A stretch of 64,000 nt of DNA, from assembly GCF_000719555.1 (NCBI RefSeq), contig NZ_JOGX01000008.1, positions 137,550 through 201,549 on the forward strand, given 5' to 3'. A program made the position numbers and the translations under genes. The stretch's first letter is position 1, and each line of letters begins with the position of its first letter. This DNA comes from Streptomyces sp. NRRL F-5727 (GTDB lineage Bacteria > Actinomycetota > Actinomycetes > Streptomycetales > Streptomycetaceae). Of this stretch, positions 1 to 10,970 are shown one piece after another. Under the pieces are notes generated by a model. The model did not search any database. It was not told the DNA's origin and worked only from the letters and a program-made list of their open reading frames with translations.

Positions 1-351
1 GACCTCGTCGAGGACGCCGCCCTTCTTGAGCTCGCGGCCGAGGAAGAGGTTGGCGACGACGTCGAGGTTGTCGCAGAGGGCGAGGTCCTGGTAGACGGTG
101 GCGACACCGAGGTGCTGGGAGTCCTGCGGGCGGGAGATCTCGACCGGGCGGCCCTCCCACTCGATGACGCCCTCGTCGATCGGGTGGACGCCCGCGATCG
201 TCTTGACCAGGGTGGACTTTCCGGCGCCGTTGTCGCCGACGAGGGCGACGACCTCACCGGCGTGGACTTCGAGGTCGACACCGGAGAGGACCTGGACCGC
301 TCCGAATCGCTTGAAGATCCCGCGCAACGCCAGGACAGGCGTCTGGGACAC
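1..351 (-). CDS. xylG: Sugar ABC transporter ATP-binding protein, xylose type (5' part only)
   Basis: This is the N-terminal 117 codons of an ABC ATPase; the gene runs off the left edge. A Walker A motif (GDNGAGKST, residues 39-47) and a Q-loop (VYQDLAL, about residue 84) are visible. I chose the GTG at 349-351 because a GGAG lies about nine bases upstream on the minus strand. It sits downstream of the sugar-binding lipoprotein gene in the same orientation, so it should energise that importer; a permease gene (xylH) is expected beyond the window. ATPases of this CUT2 class normally carry two ABC cassettes in about 500 residues, of which only the first is seen here. The name xylG rests on domain type and on the remembered xylFGH-rok7B7 order in S. 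coelicolor. Confidence 0.85.
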   Translation of the reverse strand, partial: MSQTPVLALRGIFKRFGAVQVLSGVDLEVHAGEVVALVGDNGAGKSTLVKTIAGVHPIDEGVIEWEGRPVEISRPQDSQHLGVATVYQDLALCDNLDVVANLFLGRELKKGGVLDEV

Positions 352-559
352 GTGAACCAACTCCTTCGCCGCCCGTGCGGTGGGCGGCGGCATGTCGCGC
401 CGTGCGGCGCCGAGTTCGAGGGGGGCAGTGCTCGTCCGGCCCCGGACCGACAGCGGGGTCTGGGTCGGCCGGGGCCGGACGGGTCGGGGGCGGAGCCGCG
501 GCTCGGGGGCGGGCGCGTTCCGCGTCCTGCCGGGGTCTGACGCCCCCGGCAGGAGGGGG

Positions 560-581
560 CGGGCCCGGAAGTCCGGGCCCG
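560..581. terminator. Intraoperonic hairpin after xylF
   Basis: This is a perfect inverted repeat with 10-bp arms around a 2-base centre (cgggcccgga / tccgggcccg). It lies just past the binding-protein stop and before the ATPase gene. There is no T-run. Such hairpins commonly protect the binding-protein mRNA and reduce read-through into the transporter genes, which would give an excess of binding protein; that role is inferred. Confidence 0.6.
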
Positions 582-587
582 GGGGGC

Positions 588-1652
588 TTACTTGATGCCC
601 AGCTCGGCGCACTTGGCGGCGAGGTCCGCGGAGCAGATGTCGGCGGCGGCGTAGATGCCGTCCTTGATCACCGTGGACTGGATGTTGGTCTTGTCGACGA
701 CCACCGGGGCGAAGAGGGTGGACTTCACGCCGTCGGTCTCGCCCTGGGCGCCGAGGTCCTTGCCCTGGAGCAGGTTGACCGAGAACTTGGCGGCCTCGGG
801 GGCCAGCTGGAGCGGCGACTTGTAGATGGTGAAGGTCTGGGTGCCGGCGACGATCCGCTGGATGCCCGCGACCTCGGCGTCCTGGCCGCCGACCGGGATG
901 CCCTTGATGCCGGCGTTCTCCAGGGAGGTGATGATGCCGCCCGCCATGCCGTCGTTGGCGGAGTAGACGGCGCCGATCTTGTCCTTGCCGACGGAGGAGA
1001 TGGCGGCGGCCATCTTCTCGCCCGCGACCTTCGGGTCCCACTCGCCGGACGCCTCGTAGGCGATCTTGCCGACCTTGCCGTCGAGGGCGGTGTGGGCGCC
1101 CTTCTTGAAGAGACCGGCGTTCGGGTCCTTCTCGTCGCCGTTGATCATCACGATCTGGGCGGTGGCGGCCTTGGCGCCGAGGGCGGAGAGCAGGGCCTGG
1201 CCCTGGAGCTCGCCGACCTTGTTGTTGTCGTGGCTGACGTAGGCGTCGGCGCCCTCGATCGCGCGGTCGTACGCGACGACCTTGACGCCCTTGCCCTGCG
1301 CCTCCTTGACCCAGCCGGCGGCCTTGGCGGAGTCGACCGGGTCGAGCGCGATGACCTTGACGCCGTCGGCGATGAGCTGGTCGAACTGCTGCTTCTGCTT
1401 CACGACGTCGGAGACGGCGTTGTTGTAGACGACCTCGCAGTCGCCGCAGGCCGCCTTGACGGCCTTCTCGAACTGCGGCTTGTCCAGGGACTCGTACCGC
1501 GCGGTCTTGTTCTCCGGGAGGAGCAGACCGATCTTGGTCGAGCTGCCCTTGTCCTCGCCGTCACCGCCGCCGGCCTGGCCACAGGCGGAGAGCGCGAGGG
1601 CCATCGAGACCGCGGCCGAGCCTATGACGACACGACGAGTCATTGCGTTCAT
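588..1652 (-). CDS. xylF: Sugar-binding lipoprotein of a xylose-type ABC importer
   Basis: This 354-aa periplasmic-binding-protein type 1 (CUT2, XylF/ChvE-like) captures a sugar outside the membrane and hands it to the xylG-encoded importer. The N-terminus has a basic stretch (TRR at residues 5-7), a hydrophobic segment and a lipobox (LSAC, Cys 24), so it is a lipid-anchored surface protein. The mature region carries family landmarks such as VIALDPVDS and VVAYDRAI and ends without a membrane segment. A GGAGG eight bases upstream supports the ATG at 1652. It is the first gene of the transporter operon and is preceded by the ROK regulator in the same direction, with a 122-bp gap holding the likely promoter. 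Xylose is the most likely ligand from synteny; another pentose cannot be excluded. Confidence 0.85.
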   Translation of the reverse strand: MNAMTRRVVIGSAAVSMALALSACGQAGGGDGEDKGSSTKIGLLLPENKTARYESLDKPQFEKAVKAACGDCEVVYNNAVSDVVKQKQQFDQLIADGVKVIALDPVDSAKAAGWVKEAQGKGVKVVAYDRAIEGADAYVSHDNNKVGELQGQALLSALGAKAATAQIVMINGDEKDPNAGLFKKGAHTALDGKVGKIAYEASGEWDPKVAGEKMAAAISSVGKDKIGAVYSANDGMAGGIITSLENAGIKGIPVGGQDAEVAGIQRIVAGTQTFTIYKSPLQLAPEAAKFSVNLLQGKDLGAQGETDGVKSTLFAPVVVDKTNIQSTVIKDGIYAAADICSADLAAKCAELGIK

Positions 1653-1756
1653 GTGGGGTTGCCTCCCTGACGAGGCCGCGACGGTGCGGCCGAGGTGTCA
1701 CGAAGTCAACTCGGCCGCAACACCGTCGTCAAGAAGTGAAAACTTAACGAGATGAC

Positions 1757-1772
1757 AACGGTGGTTATCGTT
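1757..1772. promoter_or_regulatory. Imperfect palindrome upstream of xylF, candidate ROK operator
   Basis: The sequence AACG-T(4)A-CGTT forms an interrupted inverted repeat in the 122-bp gap between the ROK regulator gene and xylF, next to an AT-richer patch (1740-1778). Its place in the xylF leader and beside a ROK gene suggests a binding site for that regulator. This is inference from position; the match is only partial. Confidence 0.3.
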
Positions 1773-1774
1773 CT

Positions 1775-2995
1775 CTAAGTGAAGGCGGGCACGGATACCG
1801 GCAGCGTGGCCGCGTGAGCACTCTCCGTACCGGTCAGCAGGGTCGCGTCACCCATCTCGCTCAGCACCAGCGCCAGCGCGCCCAGCACCTCGGCGCGGCC
1901 GCCCAGGGCCCCCTGGACCAGGGAGAGCTGGCGGGCGGCGCTGGGGATCGCGTACCGGCCGACCGAGTCCCGGATCGGGGCGAGCACCAGCTCGCCGGCC
2001 TCGGCGAGGTCGCCGCCGAGCACCACCCGGCTCGGGTTCAAGAGGTTGCAGAGGTTGGCGACCCCGCTGCCGATGTGGCGCCCGACGTCGGCGATGACCC
2101 GCCGGCAGCCCGGGTCGCCCTCGCGGGCCAGCTGCACCACCCGCTCCATGGTGAGGTCCGGCCCGTGGCTGGGCTGGAGCAGCGGCAGCACGTAGCGGGC
2201 GGCGGTGAAGGTCTCCAGGCAGCCGCGGTTGCCGCAGCGGCAGACCGGGCCCGACTCGTCGAGGGTGATGTGGCCGATCTCGCCGGCCGTGCCGCCGGGC
2301 CCCCGGTACACCCGCCCGTCGATCACGAGGCCGGCGCCCACACCGCTCGCCACCTTGATGTACGCCAGGTCCTTGACGCCCCGGCCGCTCCCCCACACCA
2401 GCTCGCCGAGCGCGCCCAGGTTGGCGTCGTTGTCGACGTGGACGGGGACCCCGAGCCGGGCGGAGAGCTCCTCGGCGGGGTTGATGCCGCTCCAGCCCGG
2501 CAGGATCGACGTGGAGCCGAGGGTGCCGGAGGAGACGTCGATCGGGCCGGGCACGCCGAGCCCGACGCCGATCACCTTGTCGCGGCCGATGCCGGTGGCC
2601 TCGATCAGCCGGTTGACCAGCTGTTCCGCCCGGTCGAAGCCCTCCGCGGCGGAGGCGTCCACGTCGAGCGGCTCGGCCTCCTCGGCGAGCACCTGGTGGG
2701 CGAGGTTGCCGACCGCGACCCGCAGGTGGGTGTGGCCGAAGTCGACGCCGATGACGATGCCGGCGTCGCCGGAGAGGGAGACGCTGCGGGCCCGGCGGCC
2801 GCCCGCCGAGGTCGGGGTGACCTCGACCGTGCCGCCGTCCTTGAGCTCGCGGACGATGTTGGAGACGGTCGCCGCCGACAGCCCCGTCGCCCGGGCGATC
2901 TCCGCCTGGGTCAGCGAACCGGCCATCCGCACCGCCCGCACGACCCGCTCCAGATTGGCCCTGTGCAGCGACGTCTGCGACCCCGGAGTCTCCAT
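1775..2995 (-). CDS. rok7B7: ROK-family transcriptional regulator
   Basis: This is an about 406-aa ROK protein with an N-terminal winged helix-turn-helix (residues about 10-60, LTQAEIARATGLSAATVSNIV) and a sugar-kinase-like ROK domain. It keeps the phosphate-binding GVDFGHTH loop, GVGLGVPGPID, and the zinc motif CRCGNRGCLE preceded by a histidine. An upstream in-frame ATG at 3028 exists but lacks a good ribosome site; the ATG at 2993-2995 follows a purine-rich GAGAGAG. It lies between a xylose-type importer and an NgcEFG-type importer, the same place as Rok7B7 (SCO6008) of S. coelicolor, which is reported to control xylose uptake, carbon repression and antibiotic production. Kinase activity is doubtful; a sensor role is likelier. 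Confidence 0.82.
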   Translation of the reverse strand: METPGSQTSLHRANLERVVRAVRMAGSLTQAEIARATGLSAATVSNIVRELKDGGTVEVTPTSAGGRRARSVSLSGDAGIVIGVDFGHTHLRVAVGNLAHQVLAEEAEPLDVDASAAEGFDRAEQLVNRLIEATGIGRDKVIGVGLGVPGPIDVSSGTLGSTSILPGWSGINPAEELSARLGVPVHVDNDANLGALGELVWGSGRGVKDLAYIKVASGVGAGLVIDGRVYRGPGGTAGEIGHITLDESGPVCRCGNRGCLETFTAARYVLPLLQPSHGPDLTMERVVQLAREGDPGCRRVIADVGRHIGSGVANLCNLLNPSRVVLGGDLAEAGELVLAPIRDSVGRYAIPSAARQLSLVQGALGGRAEVLGALALVLSEMGDATLLTGTESAHAATLPVSVPAFT

Positions 2996-3106
2996 CGACT
3001 CTCTCACTCCCACCGTTTTCTCCAACATGTGAACTCTAAGGGGACGCTTTCGCCTTCGCTTCCGTCAAGACCCGGAACACCCCAGGGGGCGCGCGGAGAC
3101 AGGCGA

Positions 3107-3138
3107 AGGCCCCCGCACGCGAACGCGCGCGGGGGCCT
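3107..3138. terminator. Transcription terminator downstream of ngcG
   Basis: A 10-bp perfect stem (aggcccccgc / gcgggggcct) with a 12-base loop begins 36 bases beyond the stop of the permease gene on the minus strand. It should separate the ngcEFG transcript from the ROK regulator gene that follows in the same direction. As usual in Streptomyces it has no long U-tract. Confidence 0.7.
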
Positions 3139-3173
3139 GAGAGCGCTCTCCTCCTTCTGGGGCGCCTTCTCCG

Positions 3174-4106
3174 CTACTTGACGGCGCCGGCCGTGAGTCC
3201 GGCCACCACCTGCCGCTGGAAGACGATGTACGCGGCGAGCACCGGCAGCATCGCCATCACGAGGCCGGCGAAGAGCCCGGACCAGTCGCCCTTGTAGCCC
3301 TGGCTGACGGCGAGCTGCACCAGCCCCTGGGAGAGCACCTTGTTCTCCGGGTCCGTGTTGAGCACCGTCGGCAGCAGGTACTGGTTCCACTGACCGAGGA
3401 AGTTGAAGATGCCGACGCTGATCAGGCCCGGCTTGGCCATCGGCAGCATCACCTGGAAGAAGGTGCGGGTGTGCGAGGCGCCGTCGATGAAAGCCGCCTC
3501 CGCCACCGAGGTCGGCAGCGTCCGGAAGAAGGCGGTCAGGAAGAAGACGGTGAAGGGCAGCGAGTACGCGATGTAGACCAGGATCAGGCCGTGCATGGTG
3601 TTCAGCAGGGCCATGTTCTGCATCACGTAGAAGAGCGGCACCAGCGCCAGGATGATCGGGAAGCTCATCCCCCCGATGAAGAGGAAGTAGAGGAAGCGGT
3701 TCCCGGGGAACTCGAAGCGGGCCAGCACGTACGCCGCCATCGAGCCGAAGAGCAGGGTGCCGGCCAGCGAACCGCCGACCACCACGAGCGTGTTCAGGAA
3801 GTACTCGCTCATGTGCGCCTGGGTCCAGGCGCGCGACCAGTTCTCGAAGTGCAGGGTGTCCGGCAGCGACCACGGGGAGGTGAAGATCGCCCGGTCGGCC
3901 TTGAAGGAGGTCATGACCGCCCAGAGCAGCGGCAGCACCACCATGATCGCCCAGATGATCAGGACGCCGTGCGAGAAGACGTTGAGGACGGCGCCCTCCC
4001 GCTTCTCCCCGGCGGGGGCGGCGACCTTCCTGATCTCGGGGCCCTGGGCCGCCCGGGGGGCGGGGATCCGCGCGTCGCCGGTGGGCGGGGTGTCGGTGGT
4101 CTTCAT
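3174..4106 (-). CDS. ngcG: ABC sugar transporter inner-membrane permease, MalG type
   Basis: This 310-aa CUT1 permease has about six predicted membrane segments. The cytoplasmic EAA loop that contacts the ATPase is visible (EAAFIDGASHTRTFFQVMLP, about residues 200-220). The first 45 residues form a charged N-terminal tail before the first membrane helix (LIIWAIMVVLPLLWAVM). Its ATG shares one base with the stop of the preceding permease gene, so the two are translationally coupled. No dedicated ATPase is encoded nearby; CUT1 systems in Streptomyces commonly borrow the shared ATPase MsiK. The name comes from the expected NgcEFG (N-acetylglucosamine/chitobiose) synteny; another oligosaccharide is possible. 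Confidence 0.8.
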   Translation of the reverse strand: MKTTDTPPTGDARIPAPRAAQGPEIRKVAAPAGEKREGAVLNVFSHGVLIIWAIMVVLPLLWAVMTSFKADRAIFTSPWSLPDTLHFENWSRAWTQAHMSEYFLNTLVVVGGSLAGTLLFGSMAAYVLARFEFPGNRFLYFLFIGGMSFPIILALVPLFYVMQNMALLNTMHGLILVYIAYSLPFTVFFLTAFFRTLPTSVAEAAFIDGASHTRTFFQVMLPMAKPGLISVGIFNFLGQWNQYLLPTVLNTDPENKVLSQGLVQLAVSQGYKGDWSGLFAGLVMAMLPVLAAYIVFQRQVVAGLTAGAVK

Positions 4107-5035
4107 CAGAACTCCAGCCGCTCGCGCCGGCCCAGCTTCATCACGACCGCGGCGAACGCGAGCGTGACGAGGAGGAGCGCGACACCGATGGTCGTGGCGT
4201 AGGCGGCCTGACCGTCCCGGAACGCCTTCTGGTACACGTACAGCGGCATGACGATGGTCGAGTAGTCGGGCCCGCCGCCGTTGGGGCCGACGGTCATGAT
4301 CTGCACGACCGCGAAGGACTCCGCGCCGAGCGCGAGGATGCCCATGTAGATCCAGCCCGACTGCACGGTGTCCCAGAGCAGCGGGAGGGTGATCCGGAAG
4401 AAGGTCGTGAAGCGGCTGGCGCCGTCGAGCAGCGCGGCCTCGTAGAAATCGCGCGGAATGGACGCCATGCCCGCCGAGAAGAGGACCACGAAGAATCCGA
4501 CGGTGGACCAGACGAGAACCACCATCACGCAGATGAGGGCGAGATCCGGGTCACCGAGCCAGTCCGGCTGGATGCCGCCGAGACCGACCGCCTTCAGGAA
4601 CGAATTGATGGCCCCGCTGTTCGGGTTGTACGCGAACTGGAAGAGCAGCGCCACGATGACGATCGACAGCACCTGCGGGAAGAAGTAGACGATCTTGTAG
4701 AACGAGGAGCCGCGCACACCGGTGACCGCCGCTCCCTTCCTCCGCCGGCCGCCCACATTCAGCATGAACGCCAGGAAGAGCGCGAATCCGACCGTCACCA
4801 GCGGAAGGACGACCGCGAAGGTCAGACTGTGCTGGAGCGACTTCCAGAAGATCTCGTCCTGGAACAGCCGGGTGTAGTTGTCGAGTCCGACGAACCCGAA
4901 TTCGGGACTCAGGCCGGTCCAGTCCGTGAGCGAGTAGTAGATGGACTGGATGAACGGCCAGATGACGAAGAGCGCGTACAGCGCCAGGGGGACCGCCAGG
5001 AACCCCACGATGAAACGGTACTTGCCGTGCTGCAT
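4106..5035 (-). CDS. ngcF: ABC sugar transporter inner-membrane permease, MalF type
   Basis: This 309-aa CUT1 permease has a first transmembrane helix right at the N-terminus (residues about 8-28) and an EAA loop (YEAALLDGASRFTTFFRITLP). It pairs with the MalG-type permease encoded immediately downstream with a one-base stop/start overlap. The ATG at 5035 has an AGGA almost touching it, a poor spacing, so translation may rely on read-through from ngcE. The 102-bp gap to ngcE contains two GC-rich hairpins. The substrate is inferred from the binding protein and synteny to be an N-acetylglucosamine-type sugar. Confidence 0.8.
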   Translation of the reverse strand: MQHGKYRFIVGFLAVPLALYALFVIWPFIQSIYYSLTDWTGLSPEFGFVGLDNYTRLFQDEIFWKSLQHSLTFAVVLPLVTVGFALFLAFMLNVGGRRRKGAAVTGVRGSSFYKIVYFFPQVLSIVIVALLFQFAYNPNSGAINSFLKAVGLGGIQPDWLGDPDLALICVMVVLVWSTVGFFVVLFSAGMASIPRDFYEAALLDGASRFTTFFRITLPLLWDTVQSGWIYMGILALGAESFAVVQIMTVGPNGGGPDYSTIVMPLYVYQKAFRDGQAAYATTIGVALLLVTLAFAAVVMKLGRRERLEF

Positions 5036-5092
5036 TCCTAACCGACCCCGATCTCCGGCGAAGGGCGCGCCGCGGCGCCGCGCGCCGAGCGG

Positions 5093-5129
5093 CCGGGGCC
5101 CGCTCCCGGTCGGCGGGAAGGGGCCCCGG
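5093..5129. terminator. Attenuator-like hairpin between ngcE and ngcF
   Basis: Perfect 9-bp arms (ccggggccc / gggccccgg) enclose a 19-base loop and start nine bases past the ngcE stop. A second hairpin with 7-bp arms lies at 5064-5086. Together they resemble the partial terminators or mRNA stabilisers that follow binding-protein genes in importer operons. Confidence 0.55.
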
Positions 5130-5137
5130 CACGGCTG

Positions 5138-6586
5138 TCACTGGTGCTTGTAGTGCTTGATGTTCGGGTCCTTGGCCGCGTCGTCGGCGAACTTCTGGAT
5201 CTTCTTGATCGTCTCGGCCGGGGTGGCGCGGCCTGCCATCATCTCGCCGATGCCGGCGACGCCGATCTTCTCCTTCTGGAGGGCCACGTACCAGTCCTGG
5301 AGGCGCGGGTTGACCACGTTGGTGCCGGCCTTCTCCAGGGCCGCGACGCCGGACTTGAGGCCCGGGGACAGCTCGATGCCGTCGGTGCCGCCGTTGAGCG
5401 CGCTGAGCGACTTCACGGACTGGGTGAAGTTCCTGGACGACGCCTCGCTGAGCATGATGCGCAGCTGCTCCATGGCGCCCTCGGGGTTCTTCGCCTTCGC
5501 CGGGACGATGAAGGGCTCGCCGCCGGCCGCCCACAGGGTGCCGAACGGCAGCTTGTCGGAGGAGTCGAGGCCGGTCGGCGCGGAGACCGCCAGGCCGAAG
5601 TCGGCCGGCATGGTCTTCGCGGCCTCGTTCTCGACCCAGGAGCCGTTCGGGATGAACAGCGCCTTGCCCTCGGTCCAGGCGGTCTGCGACTGGATGTGGT
5701 CGAGGCCGGGGGTGCCCTGGAGGATGTACCCCTTCTTGTAGAGCTCGTAGTACGCCTCGAAGCACGCCTTGACGGCGGGGTGCTCCCACGCCTTCGGCTC
5801 CAGGTTGTCGATGGCGTCGAGGACCTCGCGTCCGCCGACCTTGCCGATCATCGGGTAGAGCGAGAAGGGGATGTAGTACGGGTGCTTGCCCGCGTACGTC
5901 CAGGGAGCGATGCCCTTCTTCTTGGCCTTCTCGCAGAGGGCCAGCATCTCGTCCCAGGTCTCGGGGTACTTGGCGTCGAGGGAGTCCAGCGCCTTCTGCG
6001 AGTACCACACCCCGTAGACGGTGTAGGCGTAGTTGAGCATCCAGCAGGGCTCGCCGTCGAACTGGCCCATCTCGACGATGCCGGGGCGCAGGGTGTCGCG
6101 GACCTTCTTCGACGGGTCGTCGACGGAGGGCGCGTCGAGCAGCGGGGTCAGGTCGGTGAGCTGCTTCTGGCCGACGAGGACGCCCATGTCCATCTGCTCG
6201 GCACCGGAGTTGTCGATGAGGTCCGGCGGGGTGCCGCCGTTGAACCGCGGCTGGAGCTCCGTGGTGATCTTCTGGGTCGGGGTGAACTTCACCTTCGACT
6301 GGGGGTGCGCCTGCTCGTAGAGCTTGATCGCGTCCTTGGCGTACTGCTGCCCGAAACCGCCGTCGAAAAGGACGAAATCGAGCTCGGCCGACTCATTGAC
6401 CCCGAGCGGGTTCTTGTCGGACTTGACGCCCTTCTCGACCTTGTCGTTGGTCTTTCCGCCGCCGCTGGCGCAGGCGGAAAGGAAGCCCATGGCCGGGACG
6501 GAGACCAGACCGAGAGCGGCGGAACGCTTGATCAGATCACGACGGCCGAGGCCGCCCTCGTTCGAGTGGGCGGAGGTGGATCCCAT
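5138..6586 (-). CDS. ngcE: Tat-exported sugar-binding lipoprotein, NgcE-like
   Basis: This 482-aa CUT1 solute-binding protein has a twin-arginine signal (RRDLIKRS near residue 16) followed by a hydrophobic stretch and a lipobox (LSAC), so it should fold in the cytoplasm, cross by the Tat system and be lipid-anchored. The mature protein is a typical extracellular binding-protein family 1 fold. I start at the ATG of 6584-6586 because GAGGA lies seven bases upstream; a TTG two codons earlier is less likely. It is the first gene of the ngcEFG-type operon. The S. coelicolor homologue at this locus (SCO6005) is reported to bind N,N'-diacetylchitobiose, which is the ligand I infer. A DasR-like box lies about 155 bases upstream. 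Confidence 0.8.
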   Translation of the reverse strand: MGSTSAHSNEGGLGRRDLIKRSAALGLVSVPAMGFLSACASGGGKTNDKVEKGVKSDKNPLGVNESAELDFVLFDGGFGQQYAKDAIKLYEQAHPQSKVKFTPTQKITTELQPRFNGGTPPDLIDNSGAEQMDMGVLVGQKQLTDLTPLLDAPSVDDPSKKVRDTLRPGIVEMGQFDGEPCWMLNYAYTVYGVWYSQKALDSLDAKYPETWDEMLALCEKAKKKGIAPWTYAGKHPYYIPFSLYPMIGKVGGREVLDAIDNLEPKAWEHPAVKACFEAYYELYKKGYILQGTPGLDHIQSQTAWTEGKALFIPNGSWVENEAAKTMPADFGLAVSAPTGLDSSDKLPFGTLWAAGGEPFIVPAKAKNPEGAMEQLRIMLSEASSRNFTQSVKSLSALNGGTDGIELSPGLKSGVAALEKAGTNVVNPRLQDWYVALQKEKIGVAGIGEMMAGRATPAETIKKIQKFADDAAKDPNIKHYKHQ

Positions 6587-7102
6587 GCTCAAGTCCTCGC
6601 CTTCATTCAGGACTCAGGCGGTGTACCGGTCGCCCGTACTTCGTCTCGCCACCGGCGAAGGGCCCCGCCACCGCGGTCATTTGCAGCTGGGTCGTGCAGG
6701 CGTCGGGCCGTCGCCGGAGGTTCCGACGGGCTGGACGCCGACAGGTATAGTCCACTTCCCTCGACCGGAGCAAGATCGAAAGCAGCATTCGTCAGGCTTC
6801 TTTCCCGAGTTGAGACCTCGGGGATTTCCCGGCGCCCGCCGCCGGAAGCCTGCCCCGCCGAGCCGGAGCGCACCCCTCCGCGCCGCCTTCACGAGATGAA
6901 TGGTCCATTCGAAATGCGGCGAAGCGGACGAGGCCCGGAGGAAGTTGCGGTGTGGCTGGAACCGGAGGGGCGCGGGCGCCGTCTTCCTGTCATGTACGGA
7001 CTCGCCGCCGGGTGGGTGGAAACGGGGGAAATCCCGCCGAACCGGGCCGAGTTCGGTGGCCGTCCGTACTGTCCTGTTCTCGATATGGATCTGGAGATTT
7101 AC
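6587..7102. other. Divergent intergenic region between ngcE and the FG-GAP gene
   Basis: This 516-bp stretch contains no convincing gene. It carries the ngcE promoter region with a DasR-like site (6741-6756), a perfect 13-bp palindrome GAATGG-T-CCATTC at 6898-6910, and, next to the right-hand gene, a possible -10 element (TACTGT) near 7067. Short open frames crossing it lack ribosome sites and coding bias. Confidence 0.6.
6741..6756 (-). promoter_or_regulatory. DasR-like responsive element overlapping the putative ngcE promoter
   Basis: Read on the minus strand, AGTGGACTATACCTGT agrees with the remembered DasR consensus ACTGGTCTAGACCACT at 11 of 16 positions. A TTGCTC hexamer lies 18 bases upstream of the TATACC part, so the box would cover the -10 region. 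DasR is the GntR repressor of aminosugar uptake in Streptomyces, which would fit an NgcE-type gene. The match is imperfect and unproven. Confidence 0.4.
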
Positions 7103-8050
7103 GTGGCCAAGACTTCTGGCCTGAACCGCACGGGCGTGCTCGCCCGTGTCACGGTCGCCGCGCTGACCGCCGCCCTGGTGGGCACCACGACGGCCGCCGT
7201 GGCGGCGGAGCCGGGCCCGACGTTCAAGCCCGCGCAGCAGGCGAACCTCGCGGGCTCCGCGGGTGCCGCCTCCGCGACCTCCGCGGCCGCCGCGGCCGCC
7301 CCGGCGGCGCTCAACAACCTGTACGGCGTGCACAGCAACGGCGACGTCGTCGGCTACACCCCGGTCGGCGGCGGCTCCATCCAGCGCATCGCCGGCCTGT
7401 CCGGCACCGGCTGGGTGAACTACAAGCACATGAACCAGGCGGACACCGACGGGCGCCTGGAAGGCGACTGGTACCACTCCGACGGCTGGTACGCCATCAC
7501 CACCGGCGGCCGGCTGCACTACGCCGCCGACGGTCCGGTCCGGGACCTCGGCGGCGGCTGGAACATCTACAACAAGGTCGTCTCGGCGGGCAACACCGGT
7601 GGCGGCGCCCCGGACGACGTCCTGGCCCGCGACTACTCCGGTGTGCTGTGGCACTACCTGGGCAACGGCAACGCCTCGCTGACCCAGCGCTACCGCGTCG
7701 GCTCCGGGTGGAACGCGTACACCCAGATCGCGGGCAAGGGCGACGTGACCGGCGACGGCCGCGCCGACGTCGTGGCCCGCGACCGCAACGGCGTCCTGTG
7801 GCTGTACAAGGGCACCGGCAACTACCGGGCGCCGTTCGCCACCCGCACCCGGGTCGGCTCCGGCTGGAACACGTACAACCTGCTGTTCTCCCCCGGTGAC
7901 CTGACCGGCGACGGCCGCGCGGACCTGGTCGCCCGCGACGGCGCCGGCGCGCTGTGGCTGTACAAGGGCAAGGGCAGCGCGTCCTCGCCGTACACCACCC
8001 GCATGAAGATCGGCACGTCGGGCTGGAACGGCTTCCGCATGATGTTCTGA
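7103..8050 (+). CDS. Secreted FG-GAP/VCBS-type repeat protein
   Basis: This 315-aa exported protein has a Sec-type signal peptide (basic start, hydrophobic VTVAALTAALVG, then an AVAAEP cleavage region near residue 33) followed by an Ala-rich linker. The rest is at least four repeats of about 50 residues with the pattern GDxTGDGRADVVARDxxGxLWLYKG, the Asp-rich calcium-binding loops of FG-GAP/VCBS beta-propellers. I prefer the GTG at 7103 to the ATG at 7085 because GGAG lies six bases before it. Such proteins are often tails of secreted hydrolases, but no catalytic domain is present, so a carbohydrate- or surface-binding role is the most that can be inferred. It diverges from ngcE and converges on aconitase. 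Confidence 0.75.
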   Translation: MAKTSGLNRTGVLARVTVAALTAALVGTTTAAVAAEPGPTFKPAQQANLAGSAGAASATSAAAAAAPAALNNLYGVHSNGDVVGYTPVGGGSIQRIAGLSGTGWVNYKHMNQADTDGRLEGDWYHSDGWYAITTGGRLHYAADGPVRDLGGGWNIYNKVVSAGNTGGGAPDDVLARDYSGVLWHYLGNGNASLTQRYRVGSGWNAYTQIAGKGDVTGDGRADVVARDRNGVLWLYKGTGNYRAPFATRTRVGSGWNTYNLLFSPGDLTGDGRADLVARDGAGALWLYKGKGSASSPYTTRMKIGTSGWNGFRMMF

Positions 8051-8065
8051 TCTCCTCGGAGAGAC

Positions 8066-8106
8066 GGAAGGGCCCCGCTCCTCGTGACGAGGAGCGGGGC
8101 CCTTCC
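8066..8106. terminator. Bidirectional terminator between the FG-GAP gene and acnA
   Basis: A perfect 19-bp stem with a 3-base loop (tga) lies between the converging genes, 15 bases past one stop and 23 bases past the other. Its symmetry lets it stop transcription from both sides. Confidence 0.9.
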
Positions 8107-8129
8107 CGCTTGCTACCGGGTCAGCGGGG

Positions 8130-10910
<2,781 letters not shown>

Positions 10911-10911
10911 C

Positions 10912-10930
10912 TAAGGTAAGGCTAAGTTAG
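10912..10930. promoter_or_regulatory. Iron-box-like site upstream of acnA (DmdR/DtxR type)
   Basis: The 19-mer TAAGGTAAGGCTAAGTTAG matches the DtxR/DmdR-type consensus TTAGGTTAGGCTAACCTAA at 15 of 19 positions. It lies about 70 bases upstream of the aconitase start, in the promoter zone. Iron-dependent control of an iron-sulphur enzyme by DmdR1 is the inference. Confidence 0.55.
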
Positions 10931-10970
10931 GTAACCCTTACCGATCAGGCGGCCACGGTGCGCCGTAAGC

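Noticed and set aside
375..1670. Long open frame on the plus strand opposite the sugar-binding protein
   Set aside because: It is a mirror of the third-position GC bias of the real minus-strand gene, with Gly/Leu/Asp-biased composition and no domain.
5144..7102. Extension of the FG-GAP protein frame upstream to about 5144
   Set aside because: That part lies opposite ngcE and the intergenic region; the signal peptide and ribosome site place the start at 7103.
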